Source of the DNA: an uncultured Pseudomonadales bacterium | GTDB taxonomy: Bacteria > Pseudomonadota > Gammaproteobacteria > Pseudomonadales > Azotimanducaceae | DNA length: 64,000 bases | Assembly: GCA_958295875.1 (NCBI GenBank) | Contig: OY282379.1 | Location: 1,922,001 to 1,986,000, forward strand | Direction of reading: 5' to 3' | In this document: piece after piece, positions 38,898-47,606 of the stretch | How positions within the stretch are numbered: position 1 is the stretch's first letter | Layout: every line of letters begins with the position of its first letter | Notes under the pieces: model-generated | The model's database searches: none | What the model saw: the letters and a program-made list of their open reading frames with translations, nothing else | What the model was told of the DNA's origin: nothing | Made by a program: the position numbers and the translations under genes

Positions 38898-38932
38898 TCT
38901 TCCGACCACCCCCTAGGCGCTTCACTGTGGCC

Positions 38933-41059
38933 ATGGACATCATACGGGGAACGAGCCAGAAGCCCGCTGCGAGTCGTGCGATGGTGGACGCCTTAGGTGA
39001 CGCGCCGAACTTGGCTGGTCGGATGTTCATTGGCTTTCCCATCTTACAAACGGCAACGGGCCGCCAAGCCGCGGATGCCTTGTGGCTCTCGGAGGAAAGA
39101 GGCATCGTAGTCTTCGACCTCGTGGAAGGCGGCGACCTTGGGAACTACCAAGATCGCCAAGACGACGTGGCGAATGCAATTGACGGACGCCTGCGGCTTG
39201 ACAGGCGCTTGGTTGACCGTCGGGAGCTGCGGATTCCCATTCGTACACTTTCGTTCGCGCCTCAATGCACTGCTACGGGCGAAGACGATTACCTAGTCAC
39301 TGACAGCGCGTCCCTCACTGCTAAACTTGCAAACCTAGCGGAGTGGGAGAACGCCCAGCCAAACGTATTCAAGGCGGCGCTATCGGCGATAGAGAACGTC
39401 TCCACGATTCGTCGGGCTACTAGTGCTCGTACTCCCACTGCAGGCAGAGGTGCCATAGTCAAGCAGCTAGAAGATGCCATCGCTACGCTCGACCCTTGGC
39501 AAAGCAGAGCGGTCATTGAGACCATTGATGGTGTTCAGCGCATTCGTGGCCTCGCGGGCTCCGGTAAAACAATCGTATTGGCCCTCAAGGCGGCCTACCT
39601 CCACACTCTTCATCCGGAATGGCGCATCGCCATCACCTTTTACACACGCTCGCTGAAAGACACGTTTGAACGGCTCGTGCGCGATTTCCATATCCGCTAT
39701 GCAGGTGAAGAGCCGGATTGGTCCTGCCTTGAAGTGGTCAATGCATGGGGTACACCTCGTGGAGACGGCATCTATAGCGAATTTTGCCGCCAAAACAGAT
39801 TGGAGTACTTGGATTTCCGCGCCGCGGAACGCGTGTTCGGAACGGAGCCCTTTGCCGGTGCGTGTGAAACGGCACTTGAGGCCGTAACCGATCCCGAACG
39901 CATCTATGACGCAATACTCGTCGACGAGGCCCAGGATCTACCTCCCTCCTTCCTGCGGCTTTGCTATTCCTTCCTCAGGAACCCAAGGCGCCTTGTCTAT
40001 GCCTACGACGAACTGCAACGGTTGTCTGGAGAGTTCATGCCGTCACCCGACCAGCTGTTTGGCAACAAGGAAAATGGCCAACCTCGGGTTCGCCTGACGG
40101 ATCGACAAGACGTCGTTCTGGGCACTTGTTACCGAAACTCCCGCCCGATATTGGTCACCGCCCATGCCATTGGTTTTGGAATCTATCGCCAACGACCGAA
40201 GGCGAGGTCTAGCCTTAGTCAGACTAACTTGGTGCAAATGTTCGACCACGCTAGCTTGTGGCGAGATGTGGGCTATAGCGTTAAGGAAGGAGATCTTGTG
40301 GACGGCAAAGTGGTGGCGCTACAACGCGGCTCATCTGCTAGTCCGGTCTTCCTCGAGAAACACTCCCCGATCGAAGACCTCGTTCAGTTTCATGTATTCG
40401 ACAACGACGAGGAGCAGGCGCGATGGATCGTAGCCGAAATCGAACACAATCTGCGTAGGGATGGGTTACGACATGAAGATATAGTTGTCATCAATCCGGA
40501 CCCGAAATCGACTCGGAGGAAAGTCGGGTCGATTCGTAGCGGTCTGCTCAAGCGCGGGATTAACTGTCACCTTGCCGGCGTCGATACGAGCCGAGACACT
40601 TTCTTTATCACCGACCAAGCGTCTGTGACGCTCACCGGGGTCTATCGGGCCAAAGGCAACGAAGCCGCTATGGTCTATATCGTTAACGCGGAGGCAGGCG
40701 TAGCGGGAACCTACAATGTCGCTAGTGTACGCAATCGCCTATTCACGGCCATTACGCGGAGCAAGGCTTGGGTTCGGATAGTCGGCATTGGTCCGGCCAT
40801 GGAGGAACTTCGGCGAGAGTATGAGCAGCTGGTGAAGAATGACTTCGAGCTTCGTTTCCGCTATCCCACGAAGCACGAACGGGCGGAGATTCGTACTATT
40901 CATCGCGACCTGTCCCCGCAGGAGAAGGAAAAACGGCGCCGAAGGGACACTGATTTGAAAGCGCTCATAGGGGACTTGAAGCGCGGGGACGTCAAGATCG
41001 ACGACATCGACCCCAATGTACGGGAGCAGTTGCTAAACATATTGAGCGGGGCCTCATGA
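38933..41059 (+). CDS. UvrD-like SF1 helicase with a nuclease-fold-like N-terminus
   Basis: A 708-residue ATP-dependent helicase or ATPase of unknown target. Q motif LDPWQSRAV near 190, Walker A GLAGSGKT at 206-213, Walker B VDEAQD at 330-335, and motif VI RNRLFTAITRSKAW near 610. Residues 1-110 (FIGFPILQTATGRQAADAL, RGIVVFDLVEGGDLG) look like a restriction-nuclease-like fold with a degenerate active site. The C-terminal tail is strongly charged. ATG 38933 or GTG 38927 may start it. Its base composition is lower in G+C than its neighbours. Its stop overlaps the next gene (ATGA). Confidence 0.85.
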   Translation: MDIIRGTSQKPAASRAMVDALGDAPNLAGRMFIGFPILQTATGRQAADALWLSEERGIVVFDLVEGGDLGNYQDRQDDVANAIDGRLRLDRRLVDRRELRIPIRTLSFAPQCTATGEDDYLVTDSASLTAKLANLAEWENAQPNVFKAALSAIENVSTIRRATSARTPTAGRGAIVKQLEDAIATLDPWQSRAVIETIDGVQRIRGLAGSGKTIVLALKAAYLHTLHPEWRIAITFYTRSLKDTFERLVRDFHIRYAGEEPDWSCLEVVNAWGTPRGDGIYSEFCRQNRLEYLDFRAAERVFGTEPFAGACETALEAVTDPERIYDAILVDEAQDLPPSFLRLCYSFLRNPRRLVYAYDELQRLSGEFMPSPDQLFGNKENGQPRVRLTDRQDVVLGTCYRNSRPILVTAHAIGFGIYRQRPKARSSLSQTNLVQMFDHASLWRDVGYSVKEGDLVDGKVVALQRGSSASPVFLEKHSPIEDLVQFHVFDNDEEQARWIVAEIEHNLRRDGLRHEDIVVINPDPKSTRRKVGSIRSGLLKRGINCHLAGVDTSRDTFFITDQASVTLTGVYRAKGNEAAMVYIVNAEAGVAGTYNVASVRNRLFTAITRSKAWVRIVGIGPAMEELRREYEQLVKNDFELRFRYPTKHERAEIRTIHRDLSPQEKEKRRRRDTDLKALIGDLKRGDVKIDDIDPNVREQLLNILSGAS

Positions 41060-41715
41060 CTCCGCGTGCGGCGCACAATCAAATCAAACGGATCTTAGTG
41101 TATTTGGCCGAAGTTGGATTATCTGACGATCAACAGAATCCAATCTATCGTCATAGCGGACTCACGGAGATCACGTTCGAGAACGCTAGGTTCGTTTCTC
41201 AAGCGATGAAGGGATTGCCTTACGCGGACGTCTACGACGTGTTTCTCCGTAACCGCGCCTTCAGTGCCAAGCTACTCGATGGGGCGCTGGTTCAGATGGC
41301 CTATGCCTTTGATGGGAGAGACCTCGCAAAACACCGTTTGGCCTTTTTTGCCTCTCCGCATCTGATGCGATTCGATGAGGACCCTGTGCCCTATTTCAAT
41401 GACGATAGGTATGTGGAAATTCTAGAACGGGAGGTCGACCCGATCAGCATCCGGTTCGACTATGACTATAGCGACAGCAAACACAAGGAGCTGTCGCACC
41501 CGAAGTCGCATTTGACCATTGGTGGCTACGAACATTGTCGCGTGCCGGTCTCGTCACCCTTGACGCCGTTTGTCTTCGTTGACTTTTTGTTGCGGAGCTT
41601 CTATAGGACGGCCACGGACGACTTCGCCACCGGCTTGCCCCGAACGAAGGCTGTTTTCCCGAGATCGATTACGACAAAAGAAGGGGCAGTCATCCATGTC
41701 GCTGTGCCGCGGTAG
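41056..41715 (+). CDS. DUF2290-like protein coupled to the helicase
   Basis: A 219-residue protein whose length and pattern fit my memory of DUF2290; function unknown. Blocks: QIKRILVYLAEVGLSD, MKGLPYADVYDVFLRNRAFSAKLLDG (two stretches), QMAYAF and ISIRFDYDYSD. It overlaps the helicase stop by ATGA, so the two are made together. Base composition is clearly poorer in G+C than the rest of the window: 25 of 60 bases in 41101-41160. No membrane segment and no obvious nuclease motif. Confidence 0.75.
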   Translation: MTPRAAHNQIKRILVYLAEVGLSDDQQNPIYRHSGLTEITFENARFVSQAMKGLPYADVYDVFLRNRAFSAKLLDGALVQMAYAFDGRDLAKHRLAFFASPHLMRFDEDPVPYFNDDRYVEILEREVDPISIRFDYDYSDSKHKELSHPKSHLTIGGYEHCRVPVSSPLTPFVFVDFLLRSFYRTATDDFATGLPRTKAVFPRSITTKEGAVIHVAVPR

Positions 41716-41806
41716 AGTGGGGGCTTACTTCGGCGGGCGGAAGGCTTGGGAAATATGGTGTGCCCGAGCCAAAATGCTTGGTGACCAGCGCTACCGCGAC
41801 ACTCGG

Positions 41807-42781
41807 CTACCCGTACGCTAACAGGTAGTACTGCCCAACAGCATCCCCGGCATCGCTCTCCCGCAAGCACCGCACCAACAACCCCATCGGCTCCGAGAGC
41901 GGCGCGTCGCCGAGGCGATAACGCTCAATTGAAACGGCGATCTCGCCGCGTTGTGCGATCGGCAGTCGCCGCTTCAAGTGTCCCGCAAGATGCGTCAAGG
42001 CATTCGCGTGGCCGCCTCGGGTGGCGGGCTGCGCCAGCGTTTTCATCAGGCAACTGAAGTAGCGCGCGGCGATCGCCGGGACATCACCCGACAAGTCCGC
42101 CAACATGCGGCCCAAGCGCTGGTACGCACTCACGCTATGCGCCATCACGAGATACTTGCAGCCGCTGTGGAAGGCGATGAGCCGCGCTGGAGTGAAGTCC
42201 CCCGCCACGCCGTTGCGCCAGTGGGCGTGAATGAGCACACGCATTAGAAAGTGCTCCCGCACGGCGGTGTCAAAGAGCCGCTCGCCTTCTTCTACGGGCA
42301 GGTTCGGGCGGCCGCGCATCACTGCGGCGGCGAAGATGCCGCGCCCCGTGGCTTCCTGCTGGCCCTCGTCGCCACGGCGCACCGGCACGTCATGCACGCC
42401 GCAACTTGGCGAGCGCGCCTTGAACACATAGCCGTCCACCGCATCCAAAAGCGCAGTCTGGCTCGCCACATAAGCCTGCAAGGCGGTGGTCACATCCACC
42501 GCGGCGTCTGCAACGCCACGCGCACGCGGCGCCGCGGGATCCCCAACTAGCTGAATGGGCGCCCGCGGCACGCCCATGCCGATGCCCACTTCTGGACAGA
42601 TGGGTTGGCACTGCACGATGCCGGCCAAGGCCGCCGCCGGCCAAGCGCCGCTGCGGTGGCCGCCGTCATAGCGGACGTTCCCGCCGGCCAAGCACTCGCT
42701 CACCGCTATCGACACGGGCAGCTTGGGGAACGGCGGCAGCGCCGTGGCCGCCGGCGAACGGTTGTCCACCGCATCTACCAC
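41807..42781 (-). CDS. DUF523 (TudS-like) plus DUF1722 fusion protein
   Basis: N-terminal DUF523 (residues 20-165) and C-terminal DUF1722/YbgA (about 185-310). DUF523 members include the thiouracil desulfidase TudS, which holds a [4Fe-4S] cluster with three cysteines; the three are present here in SECLAGGNVRYDG, QPICPEVGIGMGVPR and SPSCGVHD. DUF1722 shows AHSVSAYQRLGRML. The two-domain form with 324 residues is common in proteobacteria and is linked to thiolated nucleobase salvage or tRNA quality control by inference only. Confidence 0.85.
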   Translation of the reverse strand: MVDAVDNRSPAATALPPFPKLPVSIAVSECLAGGNVRYDGGHRSGAWPAAALAGIVQCQPICPEVGIGMGVPRAPIQLVGDPAAPRARGVADAAVDVTTALQAYVASQTALLDAVDGYVFKARSPSCGVHDVPVRRGDEGQQEATGRGIFAAAVMRGRPNLPVEEGERLFDTAVREHFLMRVLIHAHWRNGVAGDFTPARLIAFHSGCKYLVMAHSVSAYQRLGRMLADLSGDVPAIAARYFSCLMKTLAQPATRGGHANALTHLAGHLKRRLPIAQRGEIAVSIERYRLGDAPLSEPMGLLVRCLRESDAGDAVGQYYLLAYG

Positions 42782-42959
42782 TGCCTAACCCGACGTTCCG
42801 CTCCGATCACTGTCAACGGGCGCTATGGCCACGGCCCAAGAGGCCGCACCCAAATACCCAGCCCATTGCAGTTTCACGCCAGCAGCGGTGTCCTCGCGCC
42901 GAGAACAAACAACCTAAATCGGCTAAGATGGCACCTTCTCCTCAAGCGAGCAATCGCCG

Positions 42960-45467
42960 ATGCGCCACCACTTTCCCATTCTTTCTGCATGGATCGTAAC
43001 CTTGGCCTTCTCCTTTTCCGCCTCTGCGCAGGAACAGGAGCCCGGACCAGAGGTGCGTGGCGAGGGGATTGACGAAGTGCTCGTGACGGTCGGCACACGC
43101 GCCGCGCCGCGCTCGGCAACAGATTCCGTGGTGCCGGTGGACGCCATCAATGCCGAGGCCATTGAAGCGCAGGGCGGTTCAGACATGTCCAATCTGCTGC
43201 GCACCGTCATCCCGTCGTTCCATGTGAGCACCAACCCTTCCCGGGACGCCGCGGCGCTGCTGCGTCCCGTGAATCTGCGTGGCCTCGCGCCAGACCACAC
43301 GCTGGTGTTGGTCAACAACAAGCGCCGCCATCGCGGCGCGGTCATCCAGTGGATTTCCAACGGCGCCTCCGACGGCGCGCAGGGGCCAGACATCTCCGCC
43401 ATTCCAGCCATCGCCGTCAAGCGCGTGGAAGTGCTGCGCGACGGCGCGGCGGCGCAGTATGGGTCTGACGCCATCGCCGGCGTGCTCAACTTCGTGCTGA
43501 AGGACGCCACGGATGGCGGCAGCATGGAAGTGAAGTACGGCTTCCACGCGGATGACGCTGCCGAGGACATGGTCACCGTGTCCGCCAACTATGGCATGAG
43601 CGTGGCGGAAACCGGCTTCCTGAATCTGAGCGCAGAGTTCAATCAATCGGAATCGACGGACCGCAGCGTCCAGCATCCAGACGCCGCGGCAATCATCGCC
43701 GCCGGCGTCACCCGCGTTGCAGACCCGGCCAAGCCGTGGGGCGAGCCGCAGGTGCGGGACGCCGTGAAGCTGTTCGCCAACTTCGGCATGGACATCAGCG
43801 ACACGATGGAGCTGTACGGGTTCGGCAACTACACCACCCGCGAAACCGAGACACCGTTCTTCTACCGTTCGCCCCAAGGCCGCAGCGGGGTGTATCAGAA
43901 CGGCGGCAAGATGCTCATTGGCGGCGCGCCGGGTTGCAAGGAGAAGTACGATTTCGACGCCACCGCAGAGAACGTGCCCATCGTGCGGGACATGCTCGGC
44001 GCGGATGCGGATTGCTTCGCCTTCCACGAGATACTGCCAGAGGGCTTCACGCCACGCTTCGGCGCCGAAATGAGCGACAGCTCGCTGGTCGTCGGCGCGC
44101 GCGGCGTGCTGGCCAATGGCCTCGGCTACGACGTGTCTGCGAGCCGGGGCCAGAACTTGCTGGATTTCTTCCTGAACAACAGCATGAACGCTTCGCACGG
44201 CCCCAACACGCAGCGAGATTTCCAGTTGGGTGAATACGCCCAGACGGAAACTTCGCTCCAAGCAGGCTTCTCGTATCCCATGGACGTGGGCTTCACGTCA
44301 GACTTGAACATCGCCGGCGGCATCGAATGGCGCGAGGAGGAGTTCAAGATTTCCACGGGTGAACCGAACTCTTGGAACACCGGCCCCTACGGCAGGGATG
44401 GCTTCTCCGCGCGTTCCAATGGCTTTGGCGGCTTCAACCCGCAAGTTGCCGGCACTTGGGAACGCGCGAACGTCGCCATGCACTTGGACTTGGAGGCGGA
44501 TGTCACTGACCGCTGGCGCTTACAGGGCGCGGTGCGTTGGGAAGACTTTGACGATTTCGGCACCGTCACCACGTTCAAGGCAGCCACAATGATCCGCTTC
44601 TCGGCGGCCTTTGCGGTGCGCGGCTCCGTGGGTACTGGCTTCCGGGCGCCGACGCCGGGCCAGCAGAACGCGAACAACACCGCCACCGTGGTAGACCCGT
44701 TAACTGGCATGTTCCGTGAGCGCGGCACCGTCGCGGCCACGAATCCAGTGGTGCGGGCGATCGGCGGCAGCCCGCTGGACGCGGAAGAATCGGATAGCTA
44801 CACGTTTGGCTTCGTGGTGGATCTCGACAACGGCCTCTCCGCCACGGTGGATTGGTTCAACATCAACTTGGAAGACCGGATTGCGCTGTCCGCCACCACC
44901 GAGATGACGGAGGAGCTGCTGCAGACGCTCTTGGCGGCGGGGATTGGCGAAGCGATGTACTTCGACCAAGTGCGCTACTTCGCTAACGACTTCGACACCC
45001 AGACGCAAGGCCTAGACGTCGTGCTGAGTTACGACTTCGAGATGGGCGGCGGCGATAACCGAGTGCTGTTCGGTTACAACAACACGCAAACGGAGCTTGA
45101 ATCCTTCGATCAGGGCTCCACCGCGGCGCGGCGTCGTGCGCTGGAGCAGGGTGCGCCGGAAAACCGGGTGAACCTGAGCGCCGTGCATTCCCGCGACTGT
45201 TGGGACTTCATGGCGCGTTACAACCACTTCGGTGAGTGGCACGACTCAGACGACAACTATGTCCACGATGGCTACGGCTTGGTGGACCTCTCCGCCGCCT
45301 TCACCATCAACCCGCGCATGCGGGTGACCGTGGGCGCCGACAACGTGTTCGATTCGTACCCAGACAAGGCGCGTCGTTCCCCCGGCGCCGGGCGGCTGTA
45401 TCCGCGTTACTCGCCAGCGGGCTACGCCGGCCGCATCATGTACGCGCGGCTAGGCGTTTCCTTCTGA
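42960..45467 (+). CDS. TonB-dependent outer-membrane receptor
   Basis: Ligand-gated outer-membrane channel powered by TonB. Signal peptide MRHHFPILSAWIVTLAFS, then a TonB-box-like segment (DEVLVTVGT), the plug domain (LRPVNLRGLAPDHTLVLVNNKRR, RVEVLRDGAAAQYGSDAIAG) and a beta-barrel ending in an aromatic residue (ARLGVSF). It has 835 residues. The ligand is unknown; the plug is of the class often called iron complex or cobalamin-type, but no uptake genes flank it. Confidence 0.93.
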   Translation: MRHHFPILSAWIVTLAFSFSASAQEQEPGPEVRGEGIDEVLVTVGTRAAPRSATDSVVPVDAINAEAIEAQGGSDMSNLLRTVIPSFHVSTNPSRDAAALLRPVNLRGLAPDHTLVLVNNKRRHRGAVIQWISNGASDGAQGPDISAIPAIAVKRVEVLRDGAAAQYGSDAIAGVLNFVLKDATDGGSMEVKYGFHADDAAEDMVTVSANYGMSVAETGFLNLSAEFNQSESTDRSVQHPDAAAIIAAGVTRVADPAKPWGEPQVRDAVKLFANFGMDISDTMELYGFGNYTTRETETPFFYRSPQGRSGVYQNGGKMLIGGAPGCKEKYDFDATAENVPIVRDMLGADADCFAFHEILPEGFTPRFGAEMSDSSLVVGARGVLANGLGYDVSASRGQNLLDFFLNNSMNASHGPNTQRDFQLGEYAQTETSLQAGFSYPMDVGFTSDLNIAGGIEWREEEFKISTGEPNSWNTGPYGRDGFSARSNGFGGFNPQVAGTWERANVAMHLDLEADVTDRWRLQGAVRWEDFDDFGTVTTFKAATMIRFSAAFAVRGSVGTGFRAPTPGQQNANNTATVVDPLTGMFRERGTVAATNPVVRAIGGSPLDAEESDSYTFGFVVDLDNGLSATVDWFNINLEDRIALSATTEMTEELLQTLLAAGIGEAMYFDQVRYFANDFDTQTQGLDVVLSYDFEMGGGDNRVLFGYNNTQTELESFDQGSTAARRRALEQGAPENRVNLSAVHSRDCWDFMARYNHFGEWHDSDDNYVHDGYGLVDLSAAFTINPRMRVTVGADNVFDSYPDKARRSPGAGRLYPRYSPAGYAGRIMYARLGVSF

Positions 45468-45496
45468 GCCAGGGCCGCGGCCGAGAGCCAGGGGCC

Positions 45497-45527
45497 GGGC
45501 GCGTCGCCTTGACACGGCGACGCGCCC
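45497..45527 (+). terminator. Strong GC hairpin after the TonB receptor gene
   Basis: Perfect 12-bp stem (GGGCGCGTCGCC at 45497-45508, GGCGACGCGCCC at 45516-45527) with a 7-nt loop, 30 nt after the stop codon. No T-run follows, so it may act as a 3'-stabilising or Rho-assisted terminator. Confidence 0.65.
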
Positions 45528-45573
45528 GACCGCGGCGTGTACTGCGTGGCGGCGCTCGGGTGAGGCTGAGACG

Positions 45574-45837
45574 GTGATCAGCGTCACGCTGGTAGACGCC
45601 AACGTGTATGAGGCGGTGGTTGGCGAGCGCGTTCATCGGGTGTCCATGGCGCCGGATTGCTACCGCCGGCTCTCCGGCGGCGCCTTCACCCACGAATGGG
45701 TAATCGTGCAGGCCATGCGGTTCCTGCTGGAACGCGAACCCGGCGACGCGCTGCCGAACGAACTGGACTTGGCGGAGGTGAGCCGCCGCTGGCCAGACTT
45801 CGACGCCGAGGTGGAGCGGCGCCTAACCCAGCGTTGA
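45574..45837 (+). CDS. Small hypothetical protein
   Basis: An 87-residue soluble protein from GTG 45574 that I do not recognise. SVTLVDANVYEAVVGERVHRVSM then CYRRLSGGAFTHEWVIVQAMRFLLEREP suggests a small alpha/beta domain. Codon use is like that of its neighbours, which supports a real gene. Convergent with the nitroreductase. Confidence 0.6.
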   Translation: MISVTLVDANVYEAVVGERVHRVSMAPDCYRRLSGGAFTHEWVIVQAMRFLLEREPGDALPNELDLAEVSRRWPDFDAEVERRLTQR

Positions 45838-45872
45838 GCGGCGGCTTGGCCGCCGCGGCCAGCCGCCGACCC

Positions 45873-46511
45873 TCACCAAGCGTTCCAATGGGTGATGGTC
45901 TCTGCCGCTGGGCGCTGGGCGCGCTTGAAGTCCGTGCCGATGGTGTAGGCCACGGGCAACAGCGCAACTTGCATCACCCCTTCTGGAATGCCGAGCAACT
46001 CCGCGGCCTCGCGTTCGTGCGCCAAGTGCAGGGTGGTGAGGCAAGAGCCAAGCCCCCGCGCCCGGAGTGCGAGTTGGAAACTCCAAACCGCCGGGTAGAT
46101 GGAGCCGAAATAGCCAGACATGGCCGTGGCCGGCGTGCCGTCCGGGAGGCGGCTTTGCAGGCAGGGGATGACATGTGCCGGGGCATCCTGCAAATGTTCC
46201 ATCAGATACATGGCGGAGCCGAACACCCGCTGCGTCTGCGCGTCGCCACCCTCACTGGACTGTGCGCTCGCGGTGGTGAGGTACGGCTTCGCCGCCAGCC
46301 GGTAGAGATCTGCCAGGGCCGCACGCTTGGCGGCATCGTCCACCACCATCCAACGCCAGCCTTGGCTGTTGGAGCCAGTGGGCGCCTGCATCGACAACTC
46401 GATGCACTCCATGATGGTGGCGCGCGGCACCGGGCGCTCGAAGTCCAGACGCTTGCGCACCGCCCGCGTGGTGCTCAAAAGCTCATCACACACCGCGACA
46501 TCCAATCCCAT
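45873..46511 (-). CDS. Nitroreductase family FMN protein
   Basis: FMN-dependent NAD(P)H oxidoreductase of the nitroreductase superfamily. The FMN phosphate site is STTRAVRKRLDFERPV near residue 14, then APTGSNSQGWRWMVV, and the C-terminal block GLGSCLTTLHLAHEREAAELLGIP. It has 212 residues. Substrates of these proteins range from nitroaromatics to quinones and enoates, so only the class is given. Confidence 0.88.
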   Translation of the reverse strand: MGLDVAVCDELLSTTRAVRKRLDFERPVPRATIMECIELSMQAPTGSNSQGWRWMVVDDAAKRAALADLYRLAAKPYLTTASAQSSEGGDAQTQRVFGSAMYLMEHLQDAPAHVIPCLQSRLPDGTPATAMSGYFGSIYPAVWSFQLALRARGLGSCLTTLHLAHEREAAELLGIPEGVMQVALLPVAYTIGTDFKRAQRPAAETITHWNAW

Positions 46512-46662
46512 TGCCGTTCTCCATCCGCTTGGCGTGTGAAGGATACCGCGCCCACCCGCCGGCGAGCACGGTGGGCAAGTGGATTGCTTGAGACTCCTTG
46601 GCGGTAGGCGGTTGATGGCATGGCCGCCGGCGCCGAGGGCCGGCGTCGGGTATTCTCACGGG

Positions 46663-47361
46663 ATGGATGAAGCTCAACAGGTTCCGCAAACGCGGCAGCA
46701 GCCATCTGGCACCAGGGCGCGGCTCACGGCGGCGCTCAAGGGCCGCGCGGGATTCATCGTTCGTTGGCTCGCCGAACGCGGCGTGAAGCCGAATCATGTC
46801 ACCTTGGCGGGCCTTGGCATCACCCTCGCCGCAGTGCCCTTCATCGCAATGGGTTGGCTGTGGCTGGGCGGCTTGGCGTTCCTGCTCGGCAGCGCCCTTG
46901 ACGGCTTGGATGGCGAGCTCGCCCGCCACGACGATGCGCCCCCTTCACCGTTCGGGGGCGTGCTCGATTCCACGGCAGACCGCGTTGGCGAAGGCGCCGC
47001 CTTCGCGGCGTTGGCCGCGCACTTTGCCTCCTTCAACGGCTGGCTGGACGGGTTCACCGATGCCTTAGCCGGCCCGATGACGTTGGAGCTGGGTGGAGAC
47101 CTCACAGGCGCAAGCGCCTTGGCGGCCGGCGCGACGGTATTGGCGCTGGTTGGCGGCAACCTCACCAGCTATGTGCGGGCGCGGGCAGAGGCGGCCGGCG
47201 CCGAATGTCCCGAAGGGCTCTGCACGCGGCTGGAACGGGTGTCCATCCTCGGCTTGGGCTTGCTGCTGCATCAACCCGTGGCCGCGATTTACGTCTTGAT
47301 TGTGCTGACGTTCGCCACCGCGGGGCAACGGCTGTGGGGGGTTCGCAGGGAGCTTGGATGA
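46663..47361 (+). CDS. CDP-alcohol phosphatidyltransferase family protein
   Basis: Membrane enzyme that transfers a CMP-activated lipid or alcohol head group. The catalytic motif is DGLDGELARHDD followed by GGVLDSTADR near residue 80, with nine residues between AR and the glycine. Six hydrophobic segments follow the family pattern. The frame is open to 46579, but ATG 46663 gives the compact N-terminus and 232 residues. Lipid product cannot be named (phosphatidylinositol-, glycerol- or cardiolipin-type). Confidence 0.85.
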   Translation: MDEAQQVPQTRQQPSGTRARLTAALKGRAGFIVRWLAERGVKPNHVTLAGLGITLAAVPFIAMGWLWLGGLAFLLGSALDGLDGELARHDDAPPSPFGGVLDSTADRVGEGAAFAALAAHFASFNGWLDGFTDALAGPMTLELGGDLTGASALAAGATVLALVGGNLTSYVRARAEAAGAECPEGLCTRLERVSILGLGLLLHQPVAAIYVLIVLTFATAGQRLWGVRRELG

Positions 47362-47471
47362 ACTGCGGTGCAGCGATGCTCCCATTAGTTCACGGAAGGC
47401 GCGGCAGAGAAGCCGGATAGGCCAGAAAGCGGCTCAGATAGGAGCGCTGCGCAAAGACAGCGGCGAGCCGT

Positions 47472-47576
47472 TTATCCCTTTGATTCCGGTTGCGTTTTGC
47501 GCTTCTTTGGCCGGCTCACGCCGTATGAGCCCCGGATGATCTTGCCGCGCCGCGTGCGCCTGTCGCCCTTGCCCAT
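47472..47576 (-). CDS. 30S ribosomal protein THX (34 residues)
   Basis: A tiny basic ribosomal protein that in Thermus fits in the top of the 30S head. The frame from ATG 47576 reads [19 protein letters not shown] then [15 protein letters not shown] and stop; MGKGD.KT.RGK...GSYG.SR is the THX family signature. GGAG stands about 10 nt upstream. At 34 codons it is easily missed by gene finders. Confidence 0.85.
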   Translation of the reverse strand: MGKGDRRTRRGKIIRGSYGVSRPKKRKTQPESKG

Positions 47577-47606
47577 CGTGTTTCGATTCTCCACGCCGTG
47601 GCGGCG

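Noticed and set aside
45497..45527. Attachment site or small RNA at the strong hairpin after the TonB receptor
   Set aside because: Only one perfect stem without flanking repeat copies; a transcript-end hairpin is the simpler reading.
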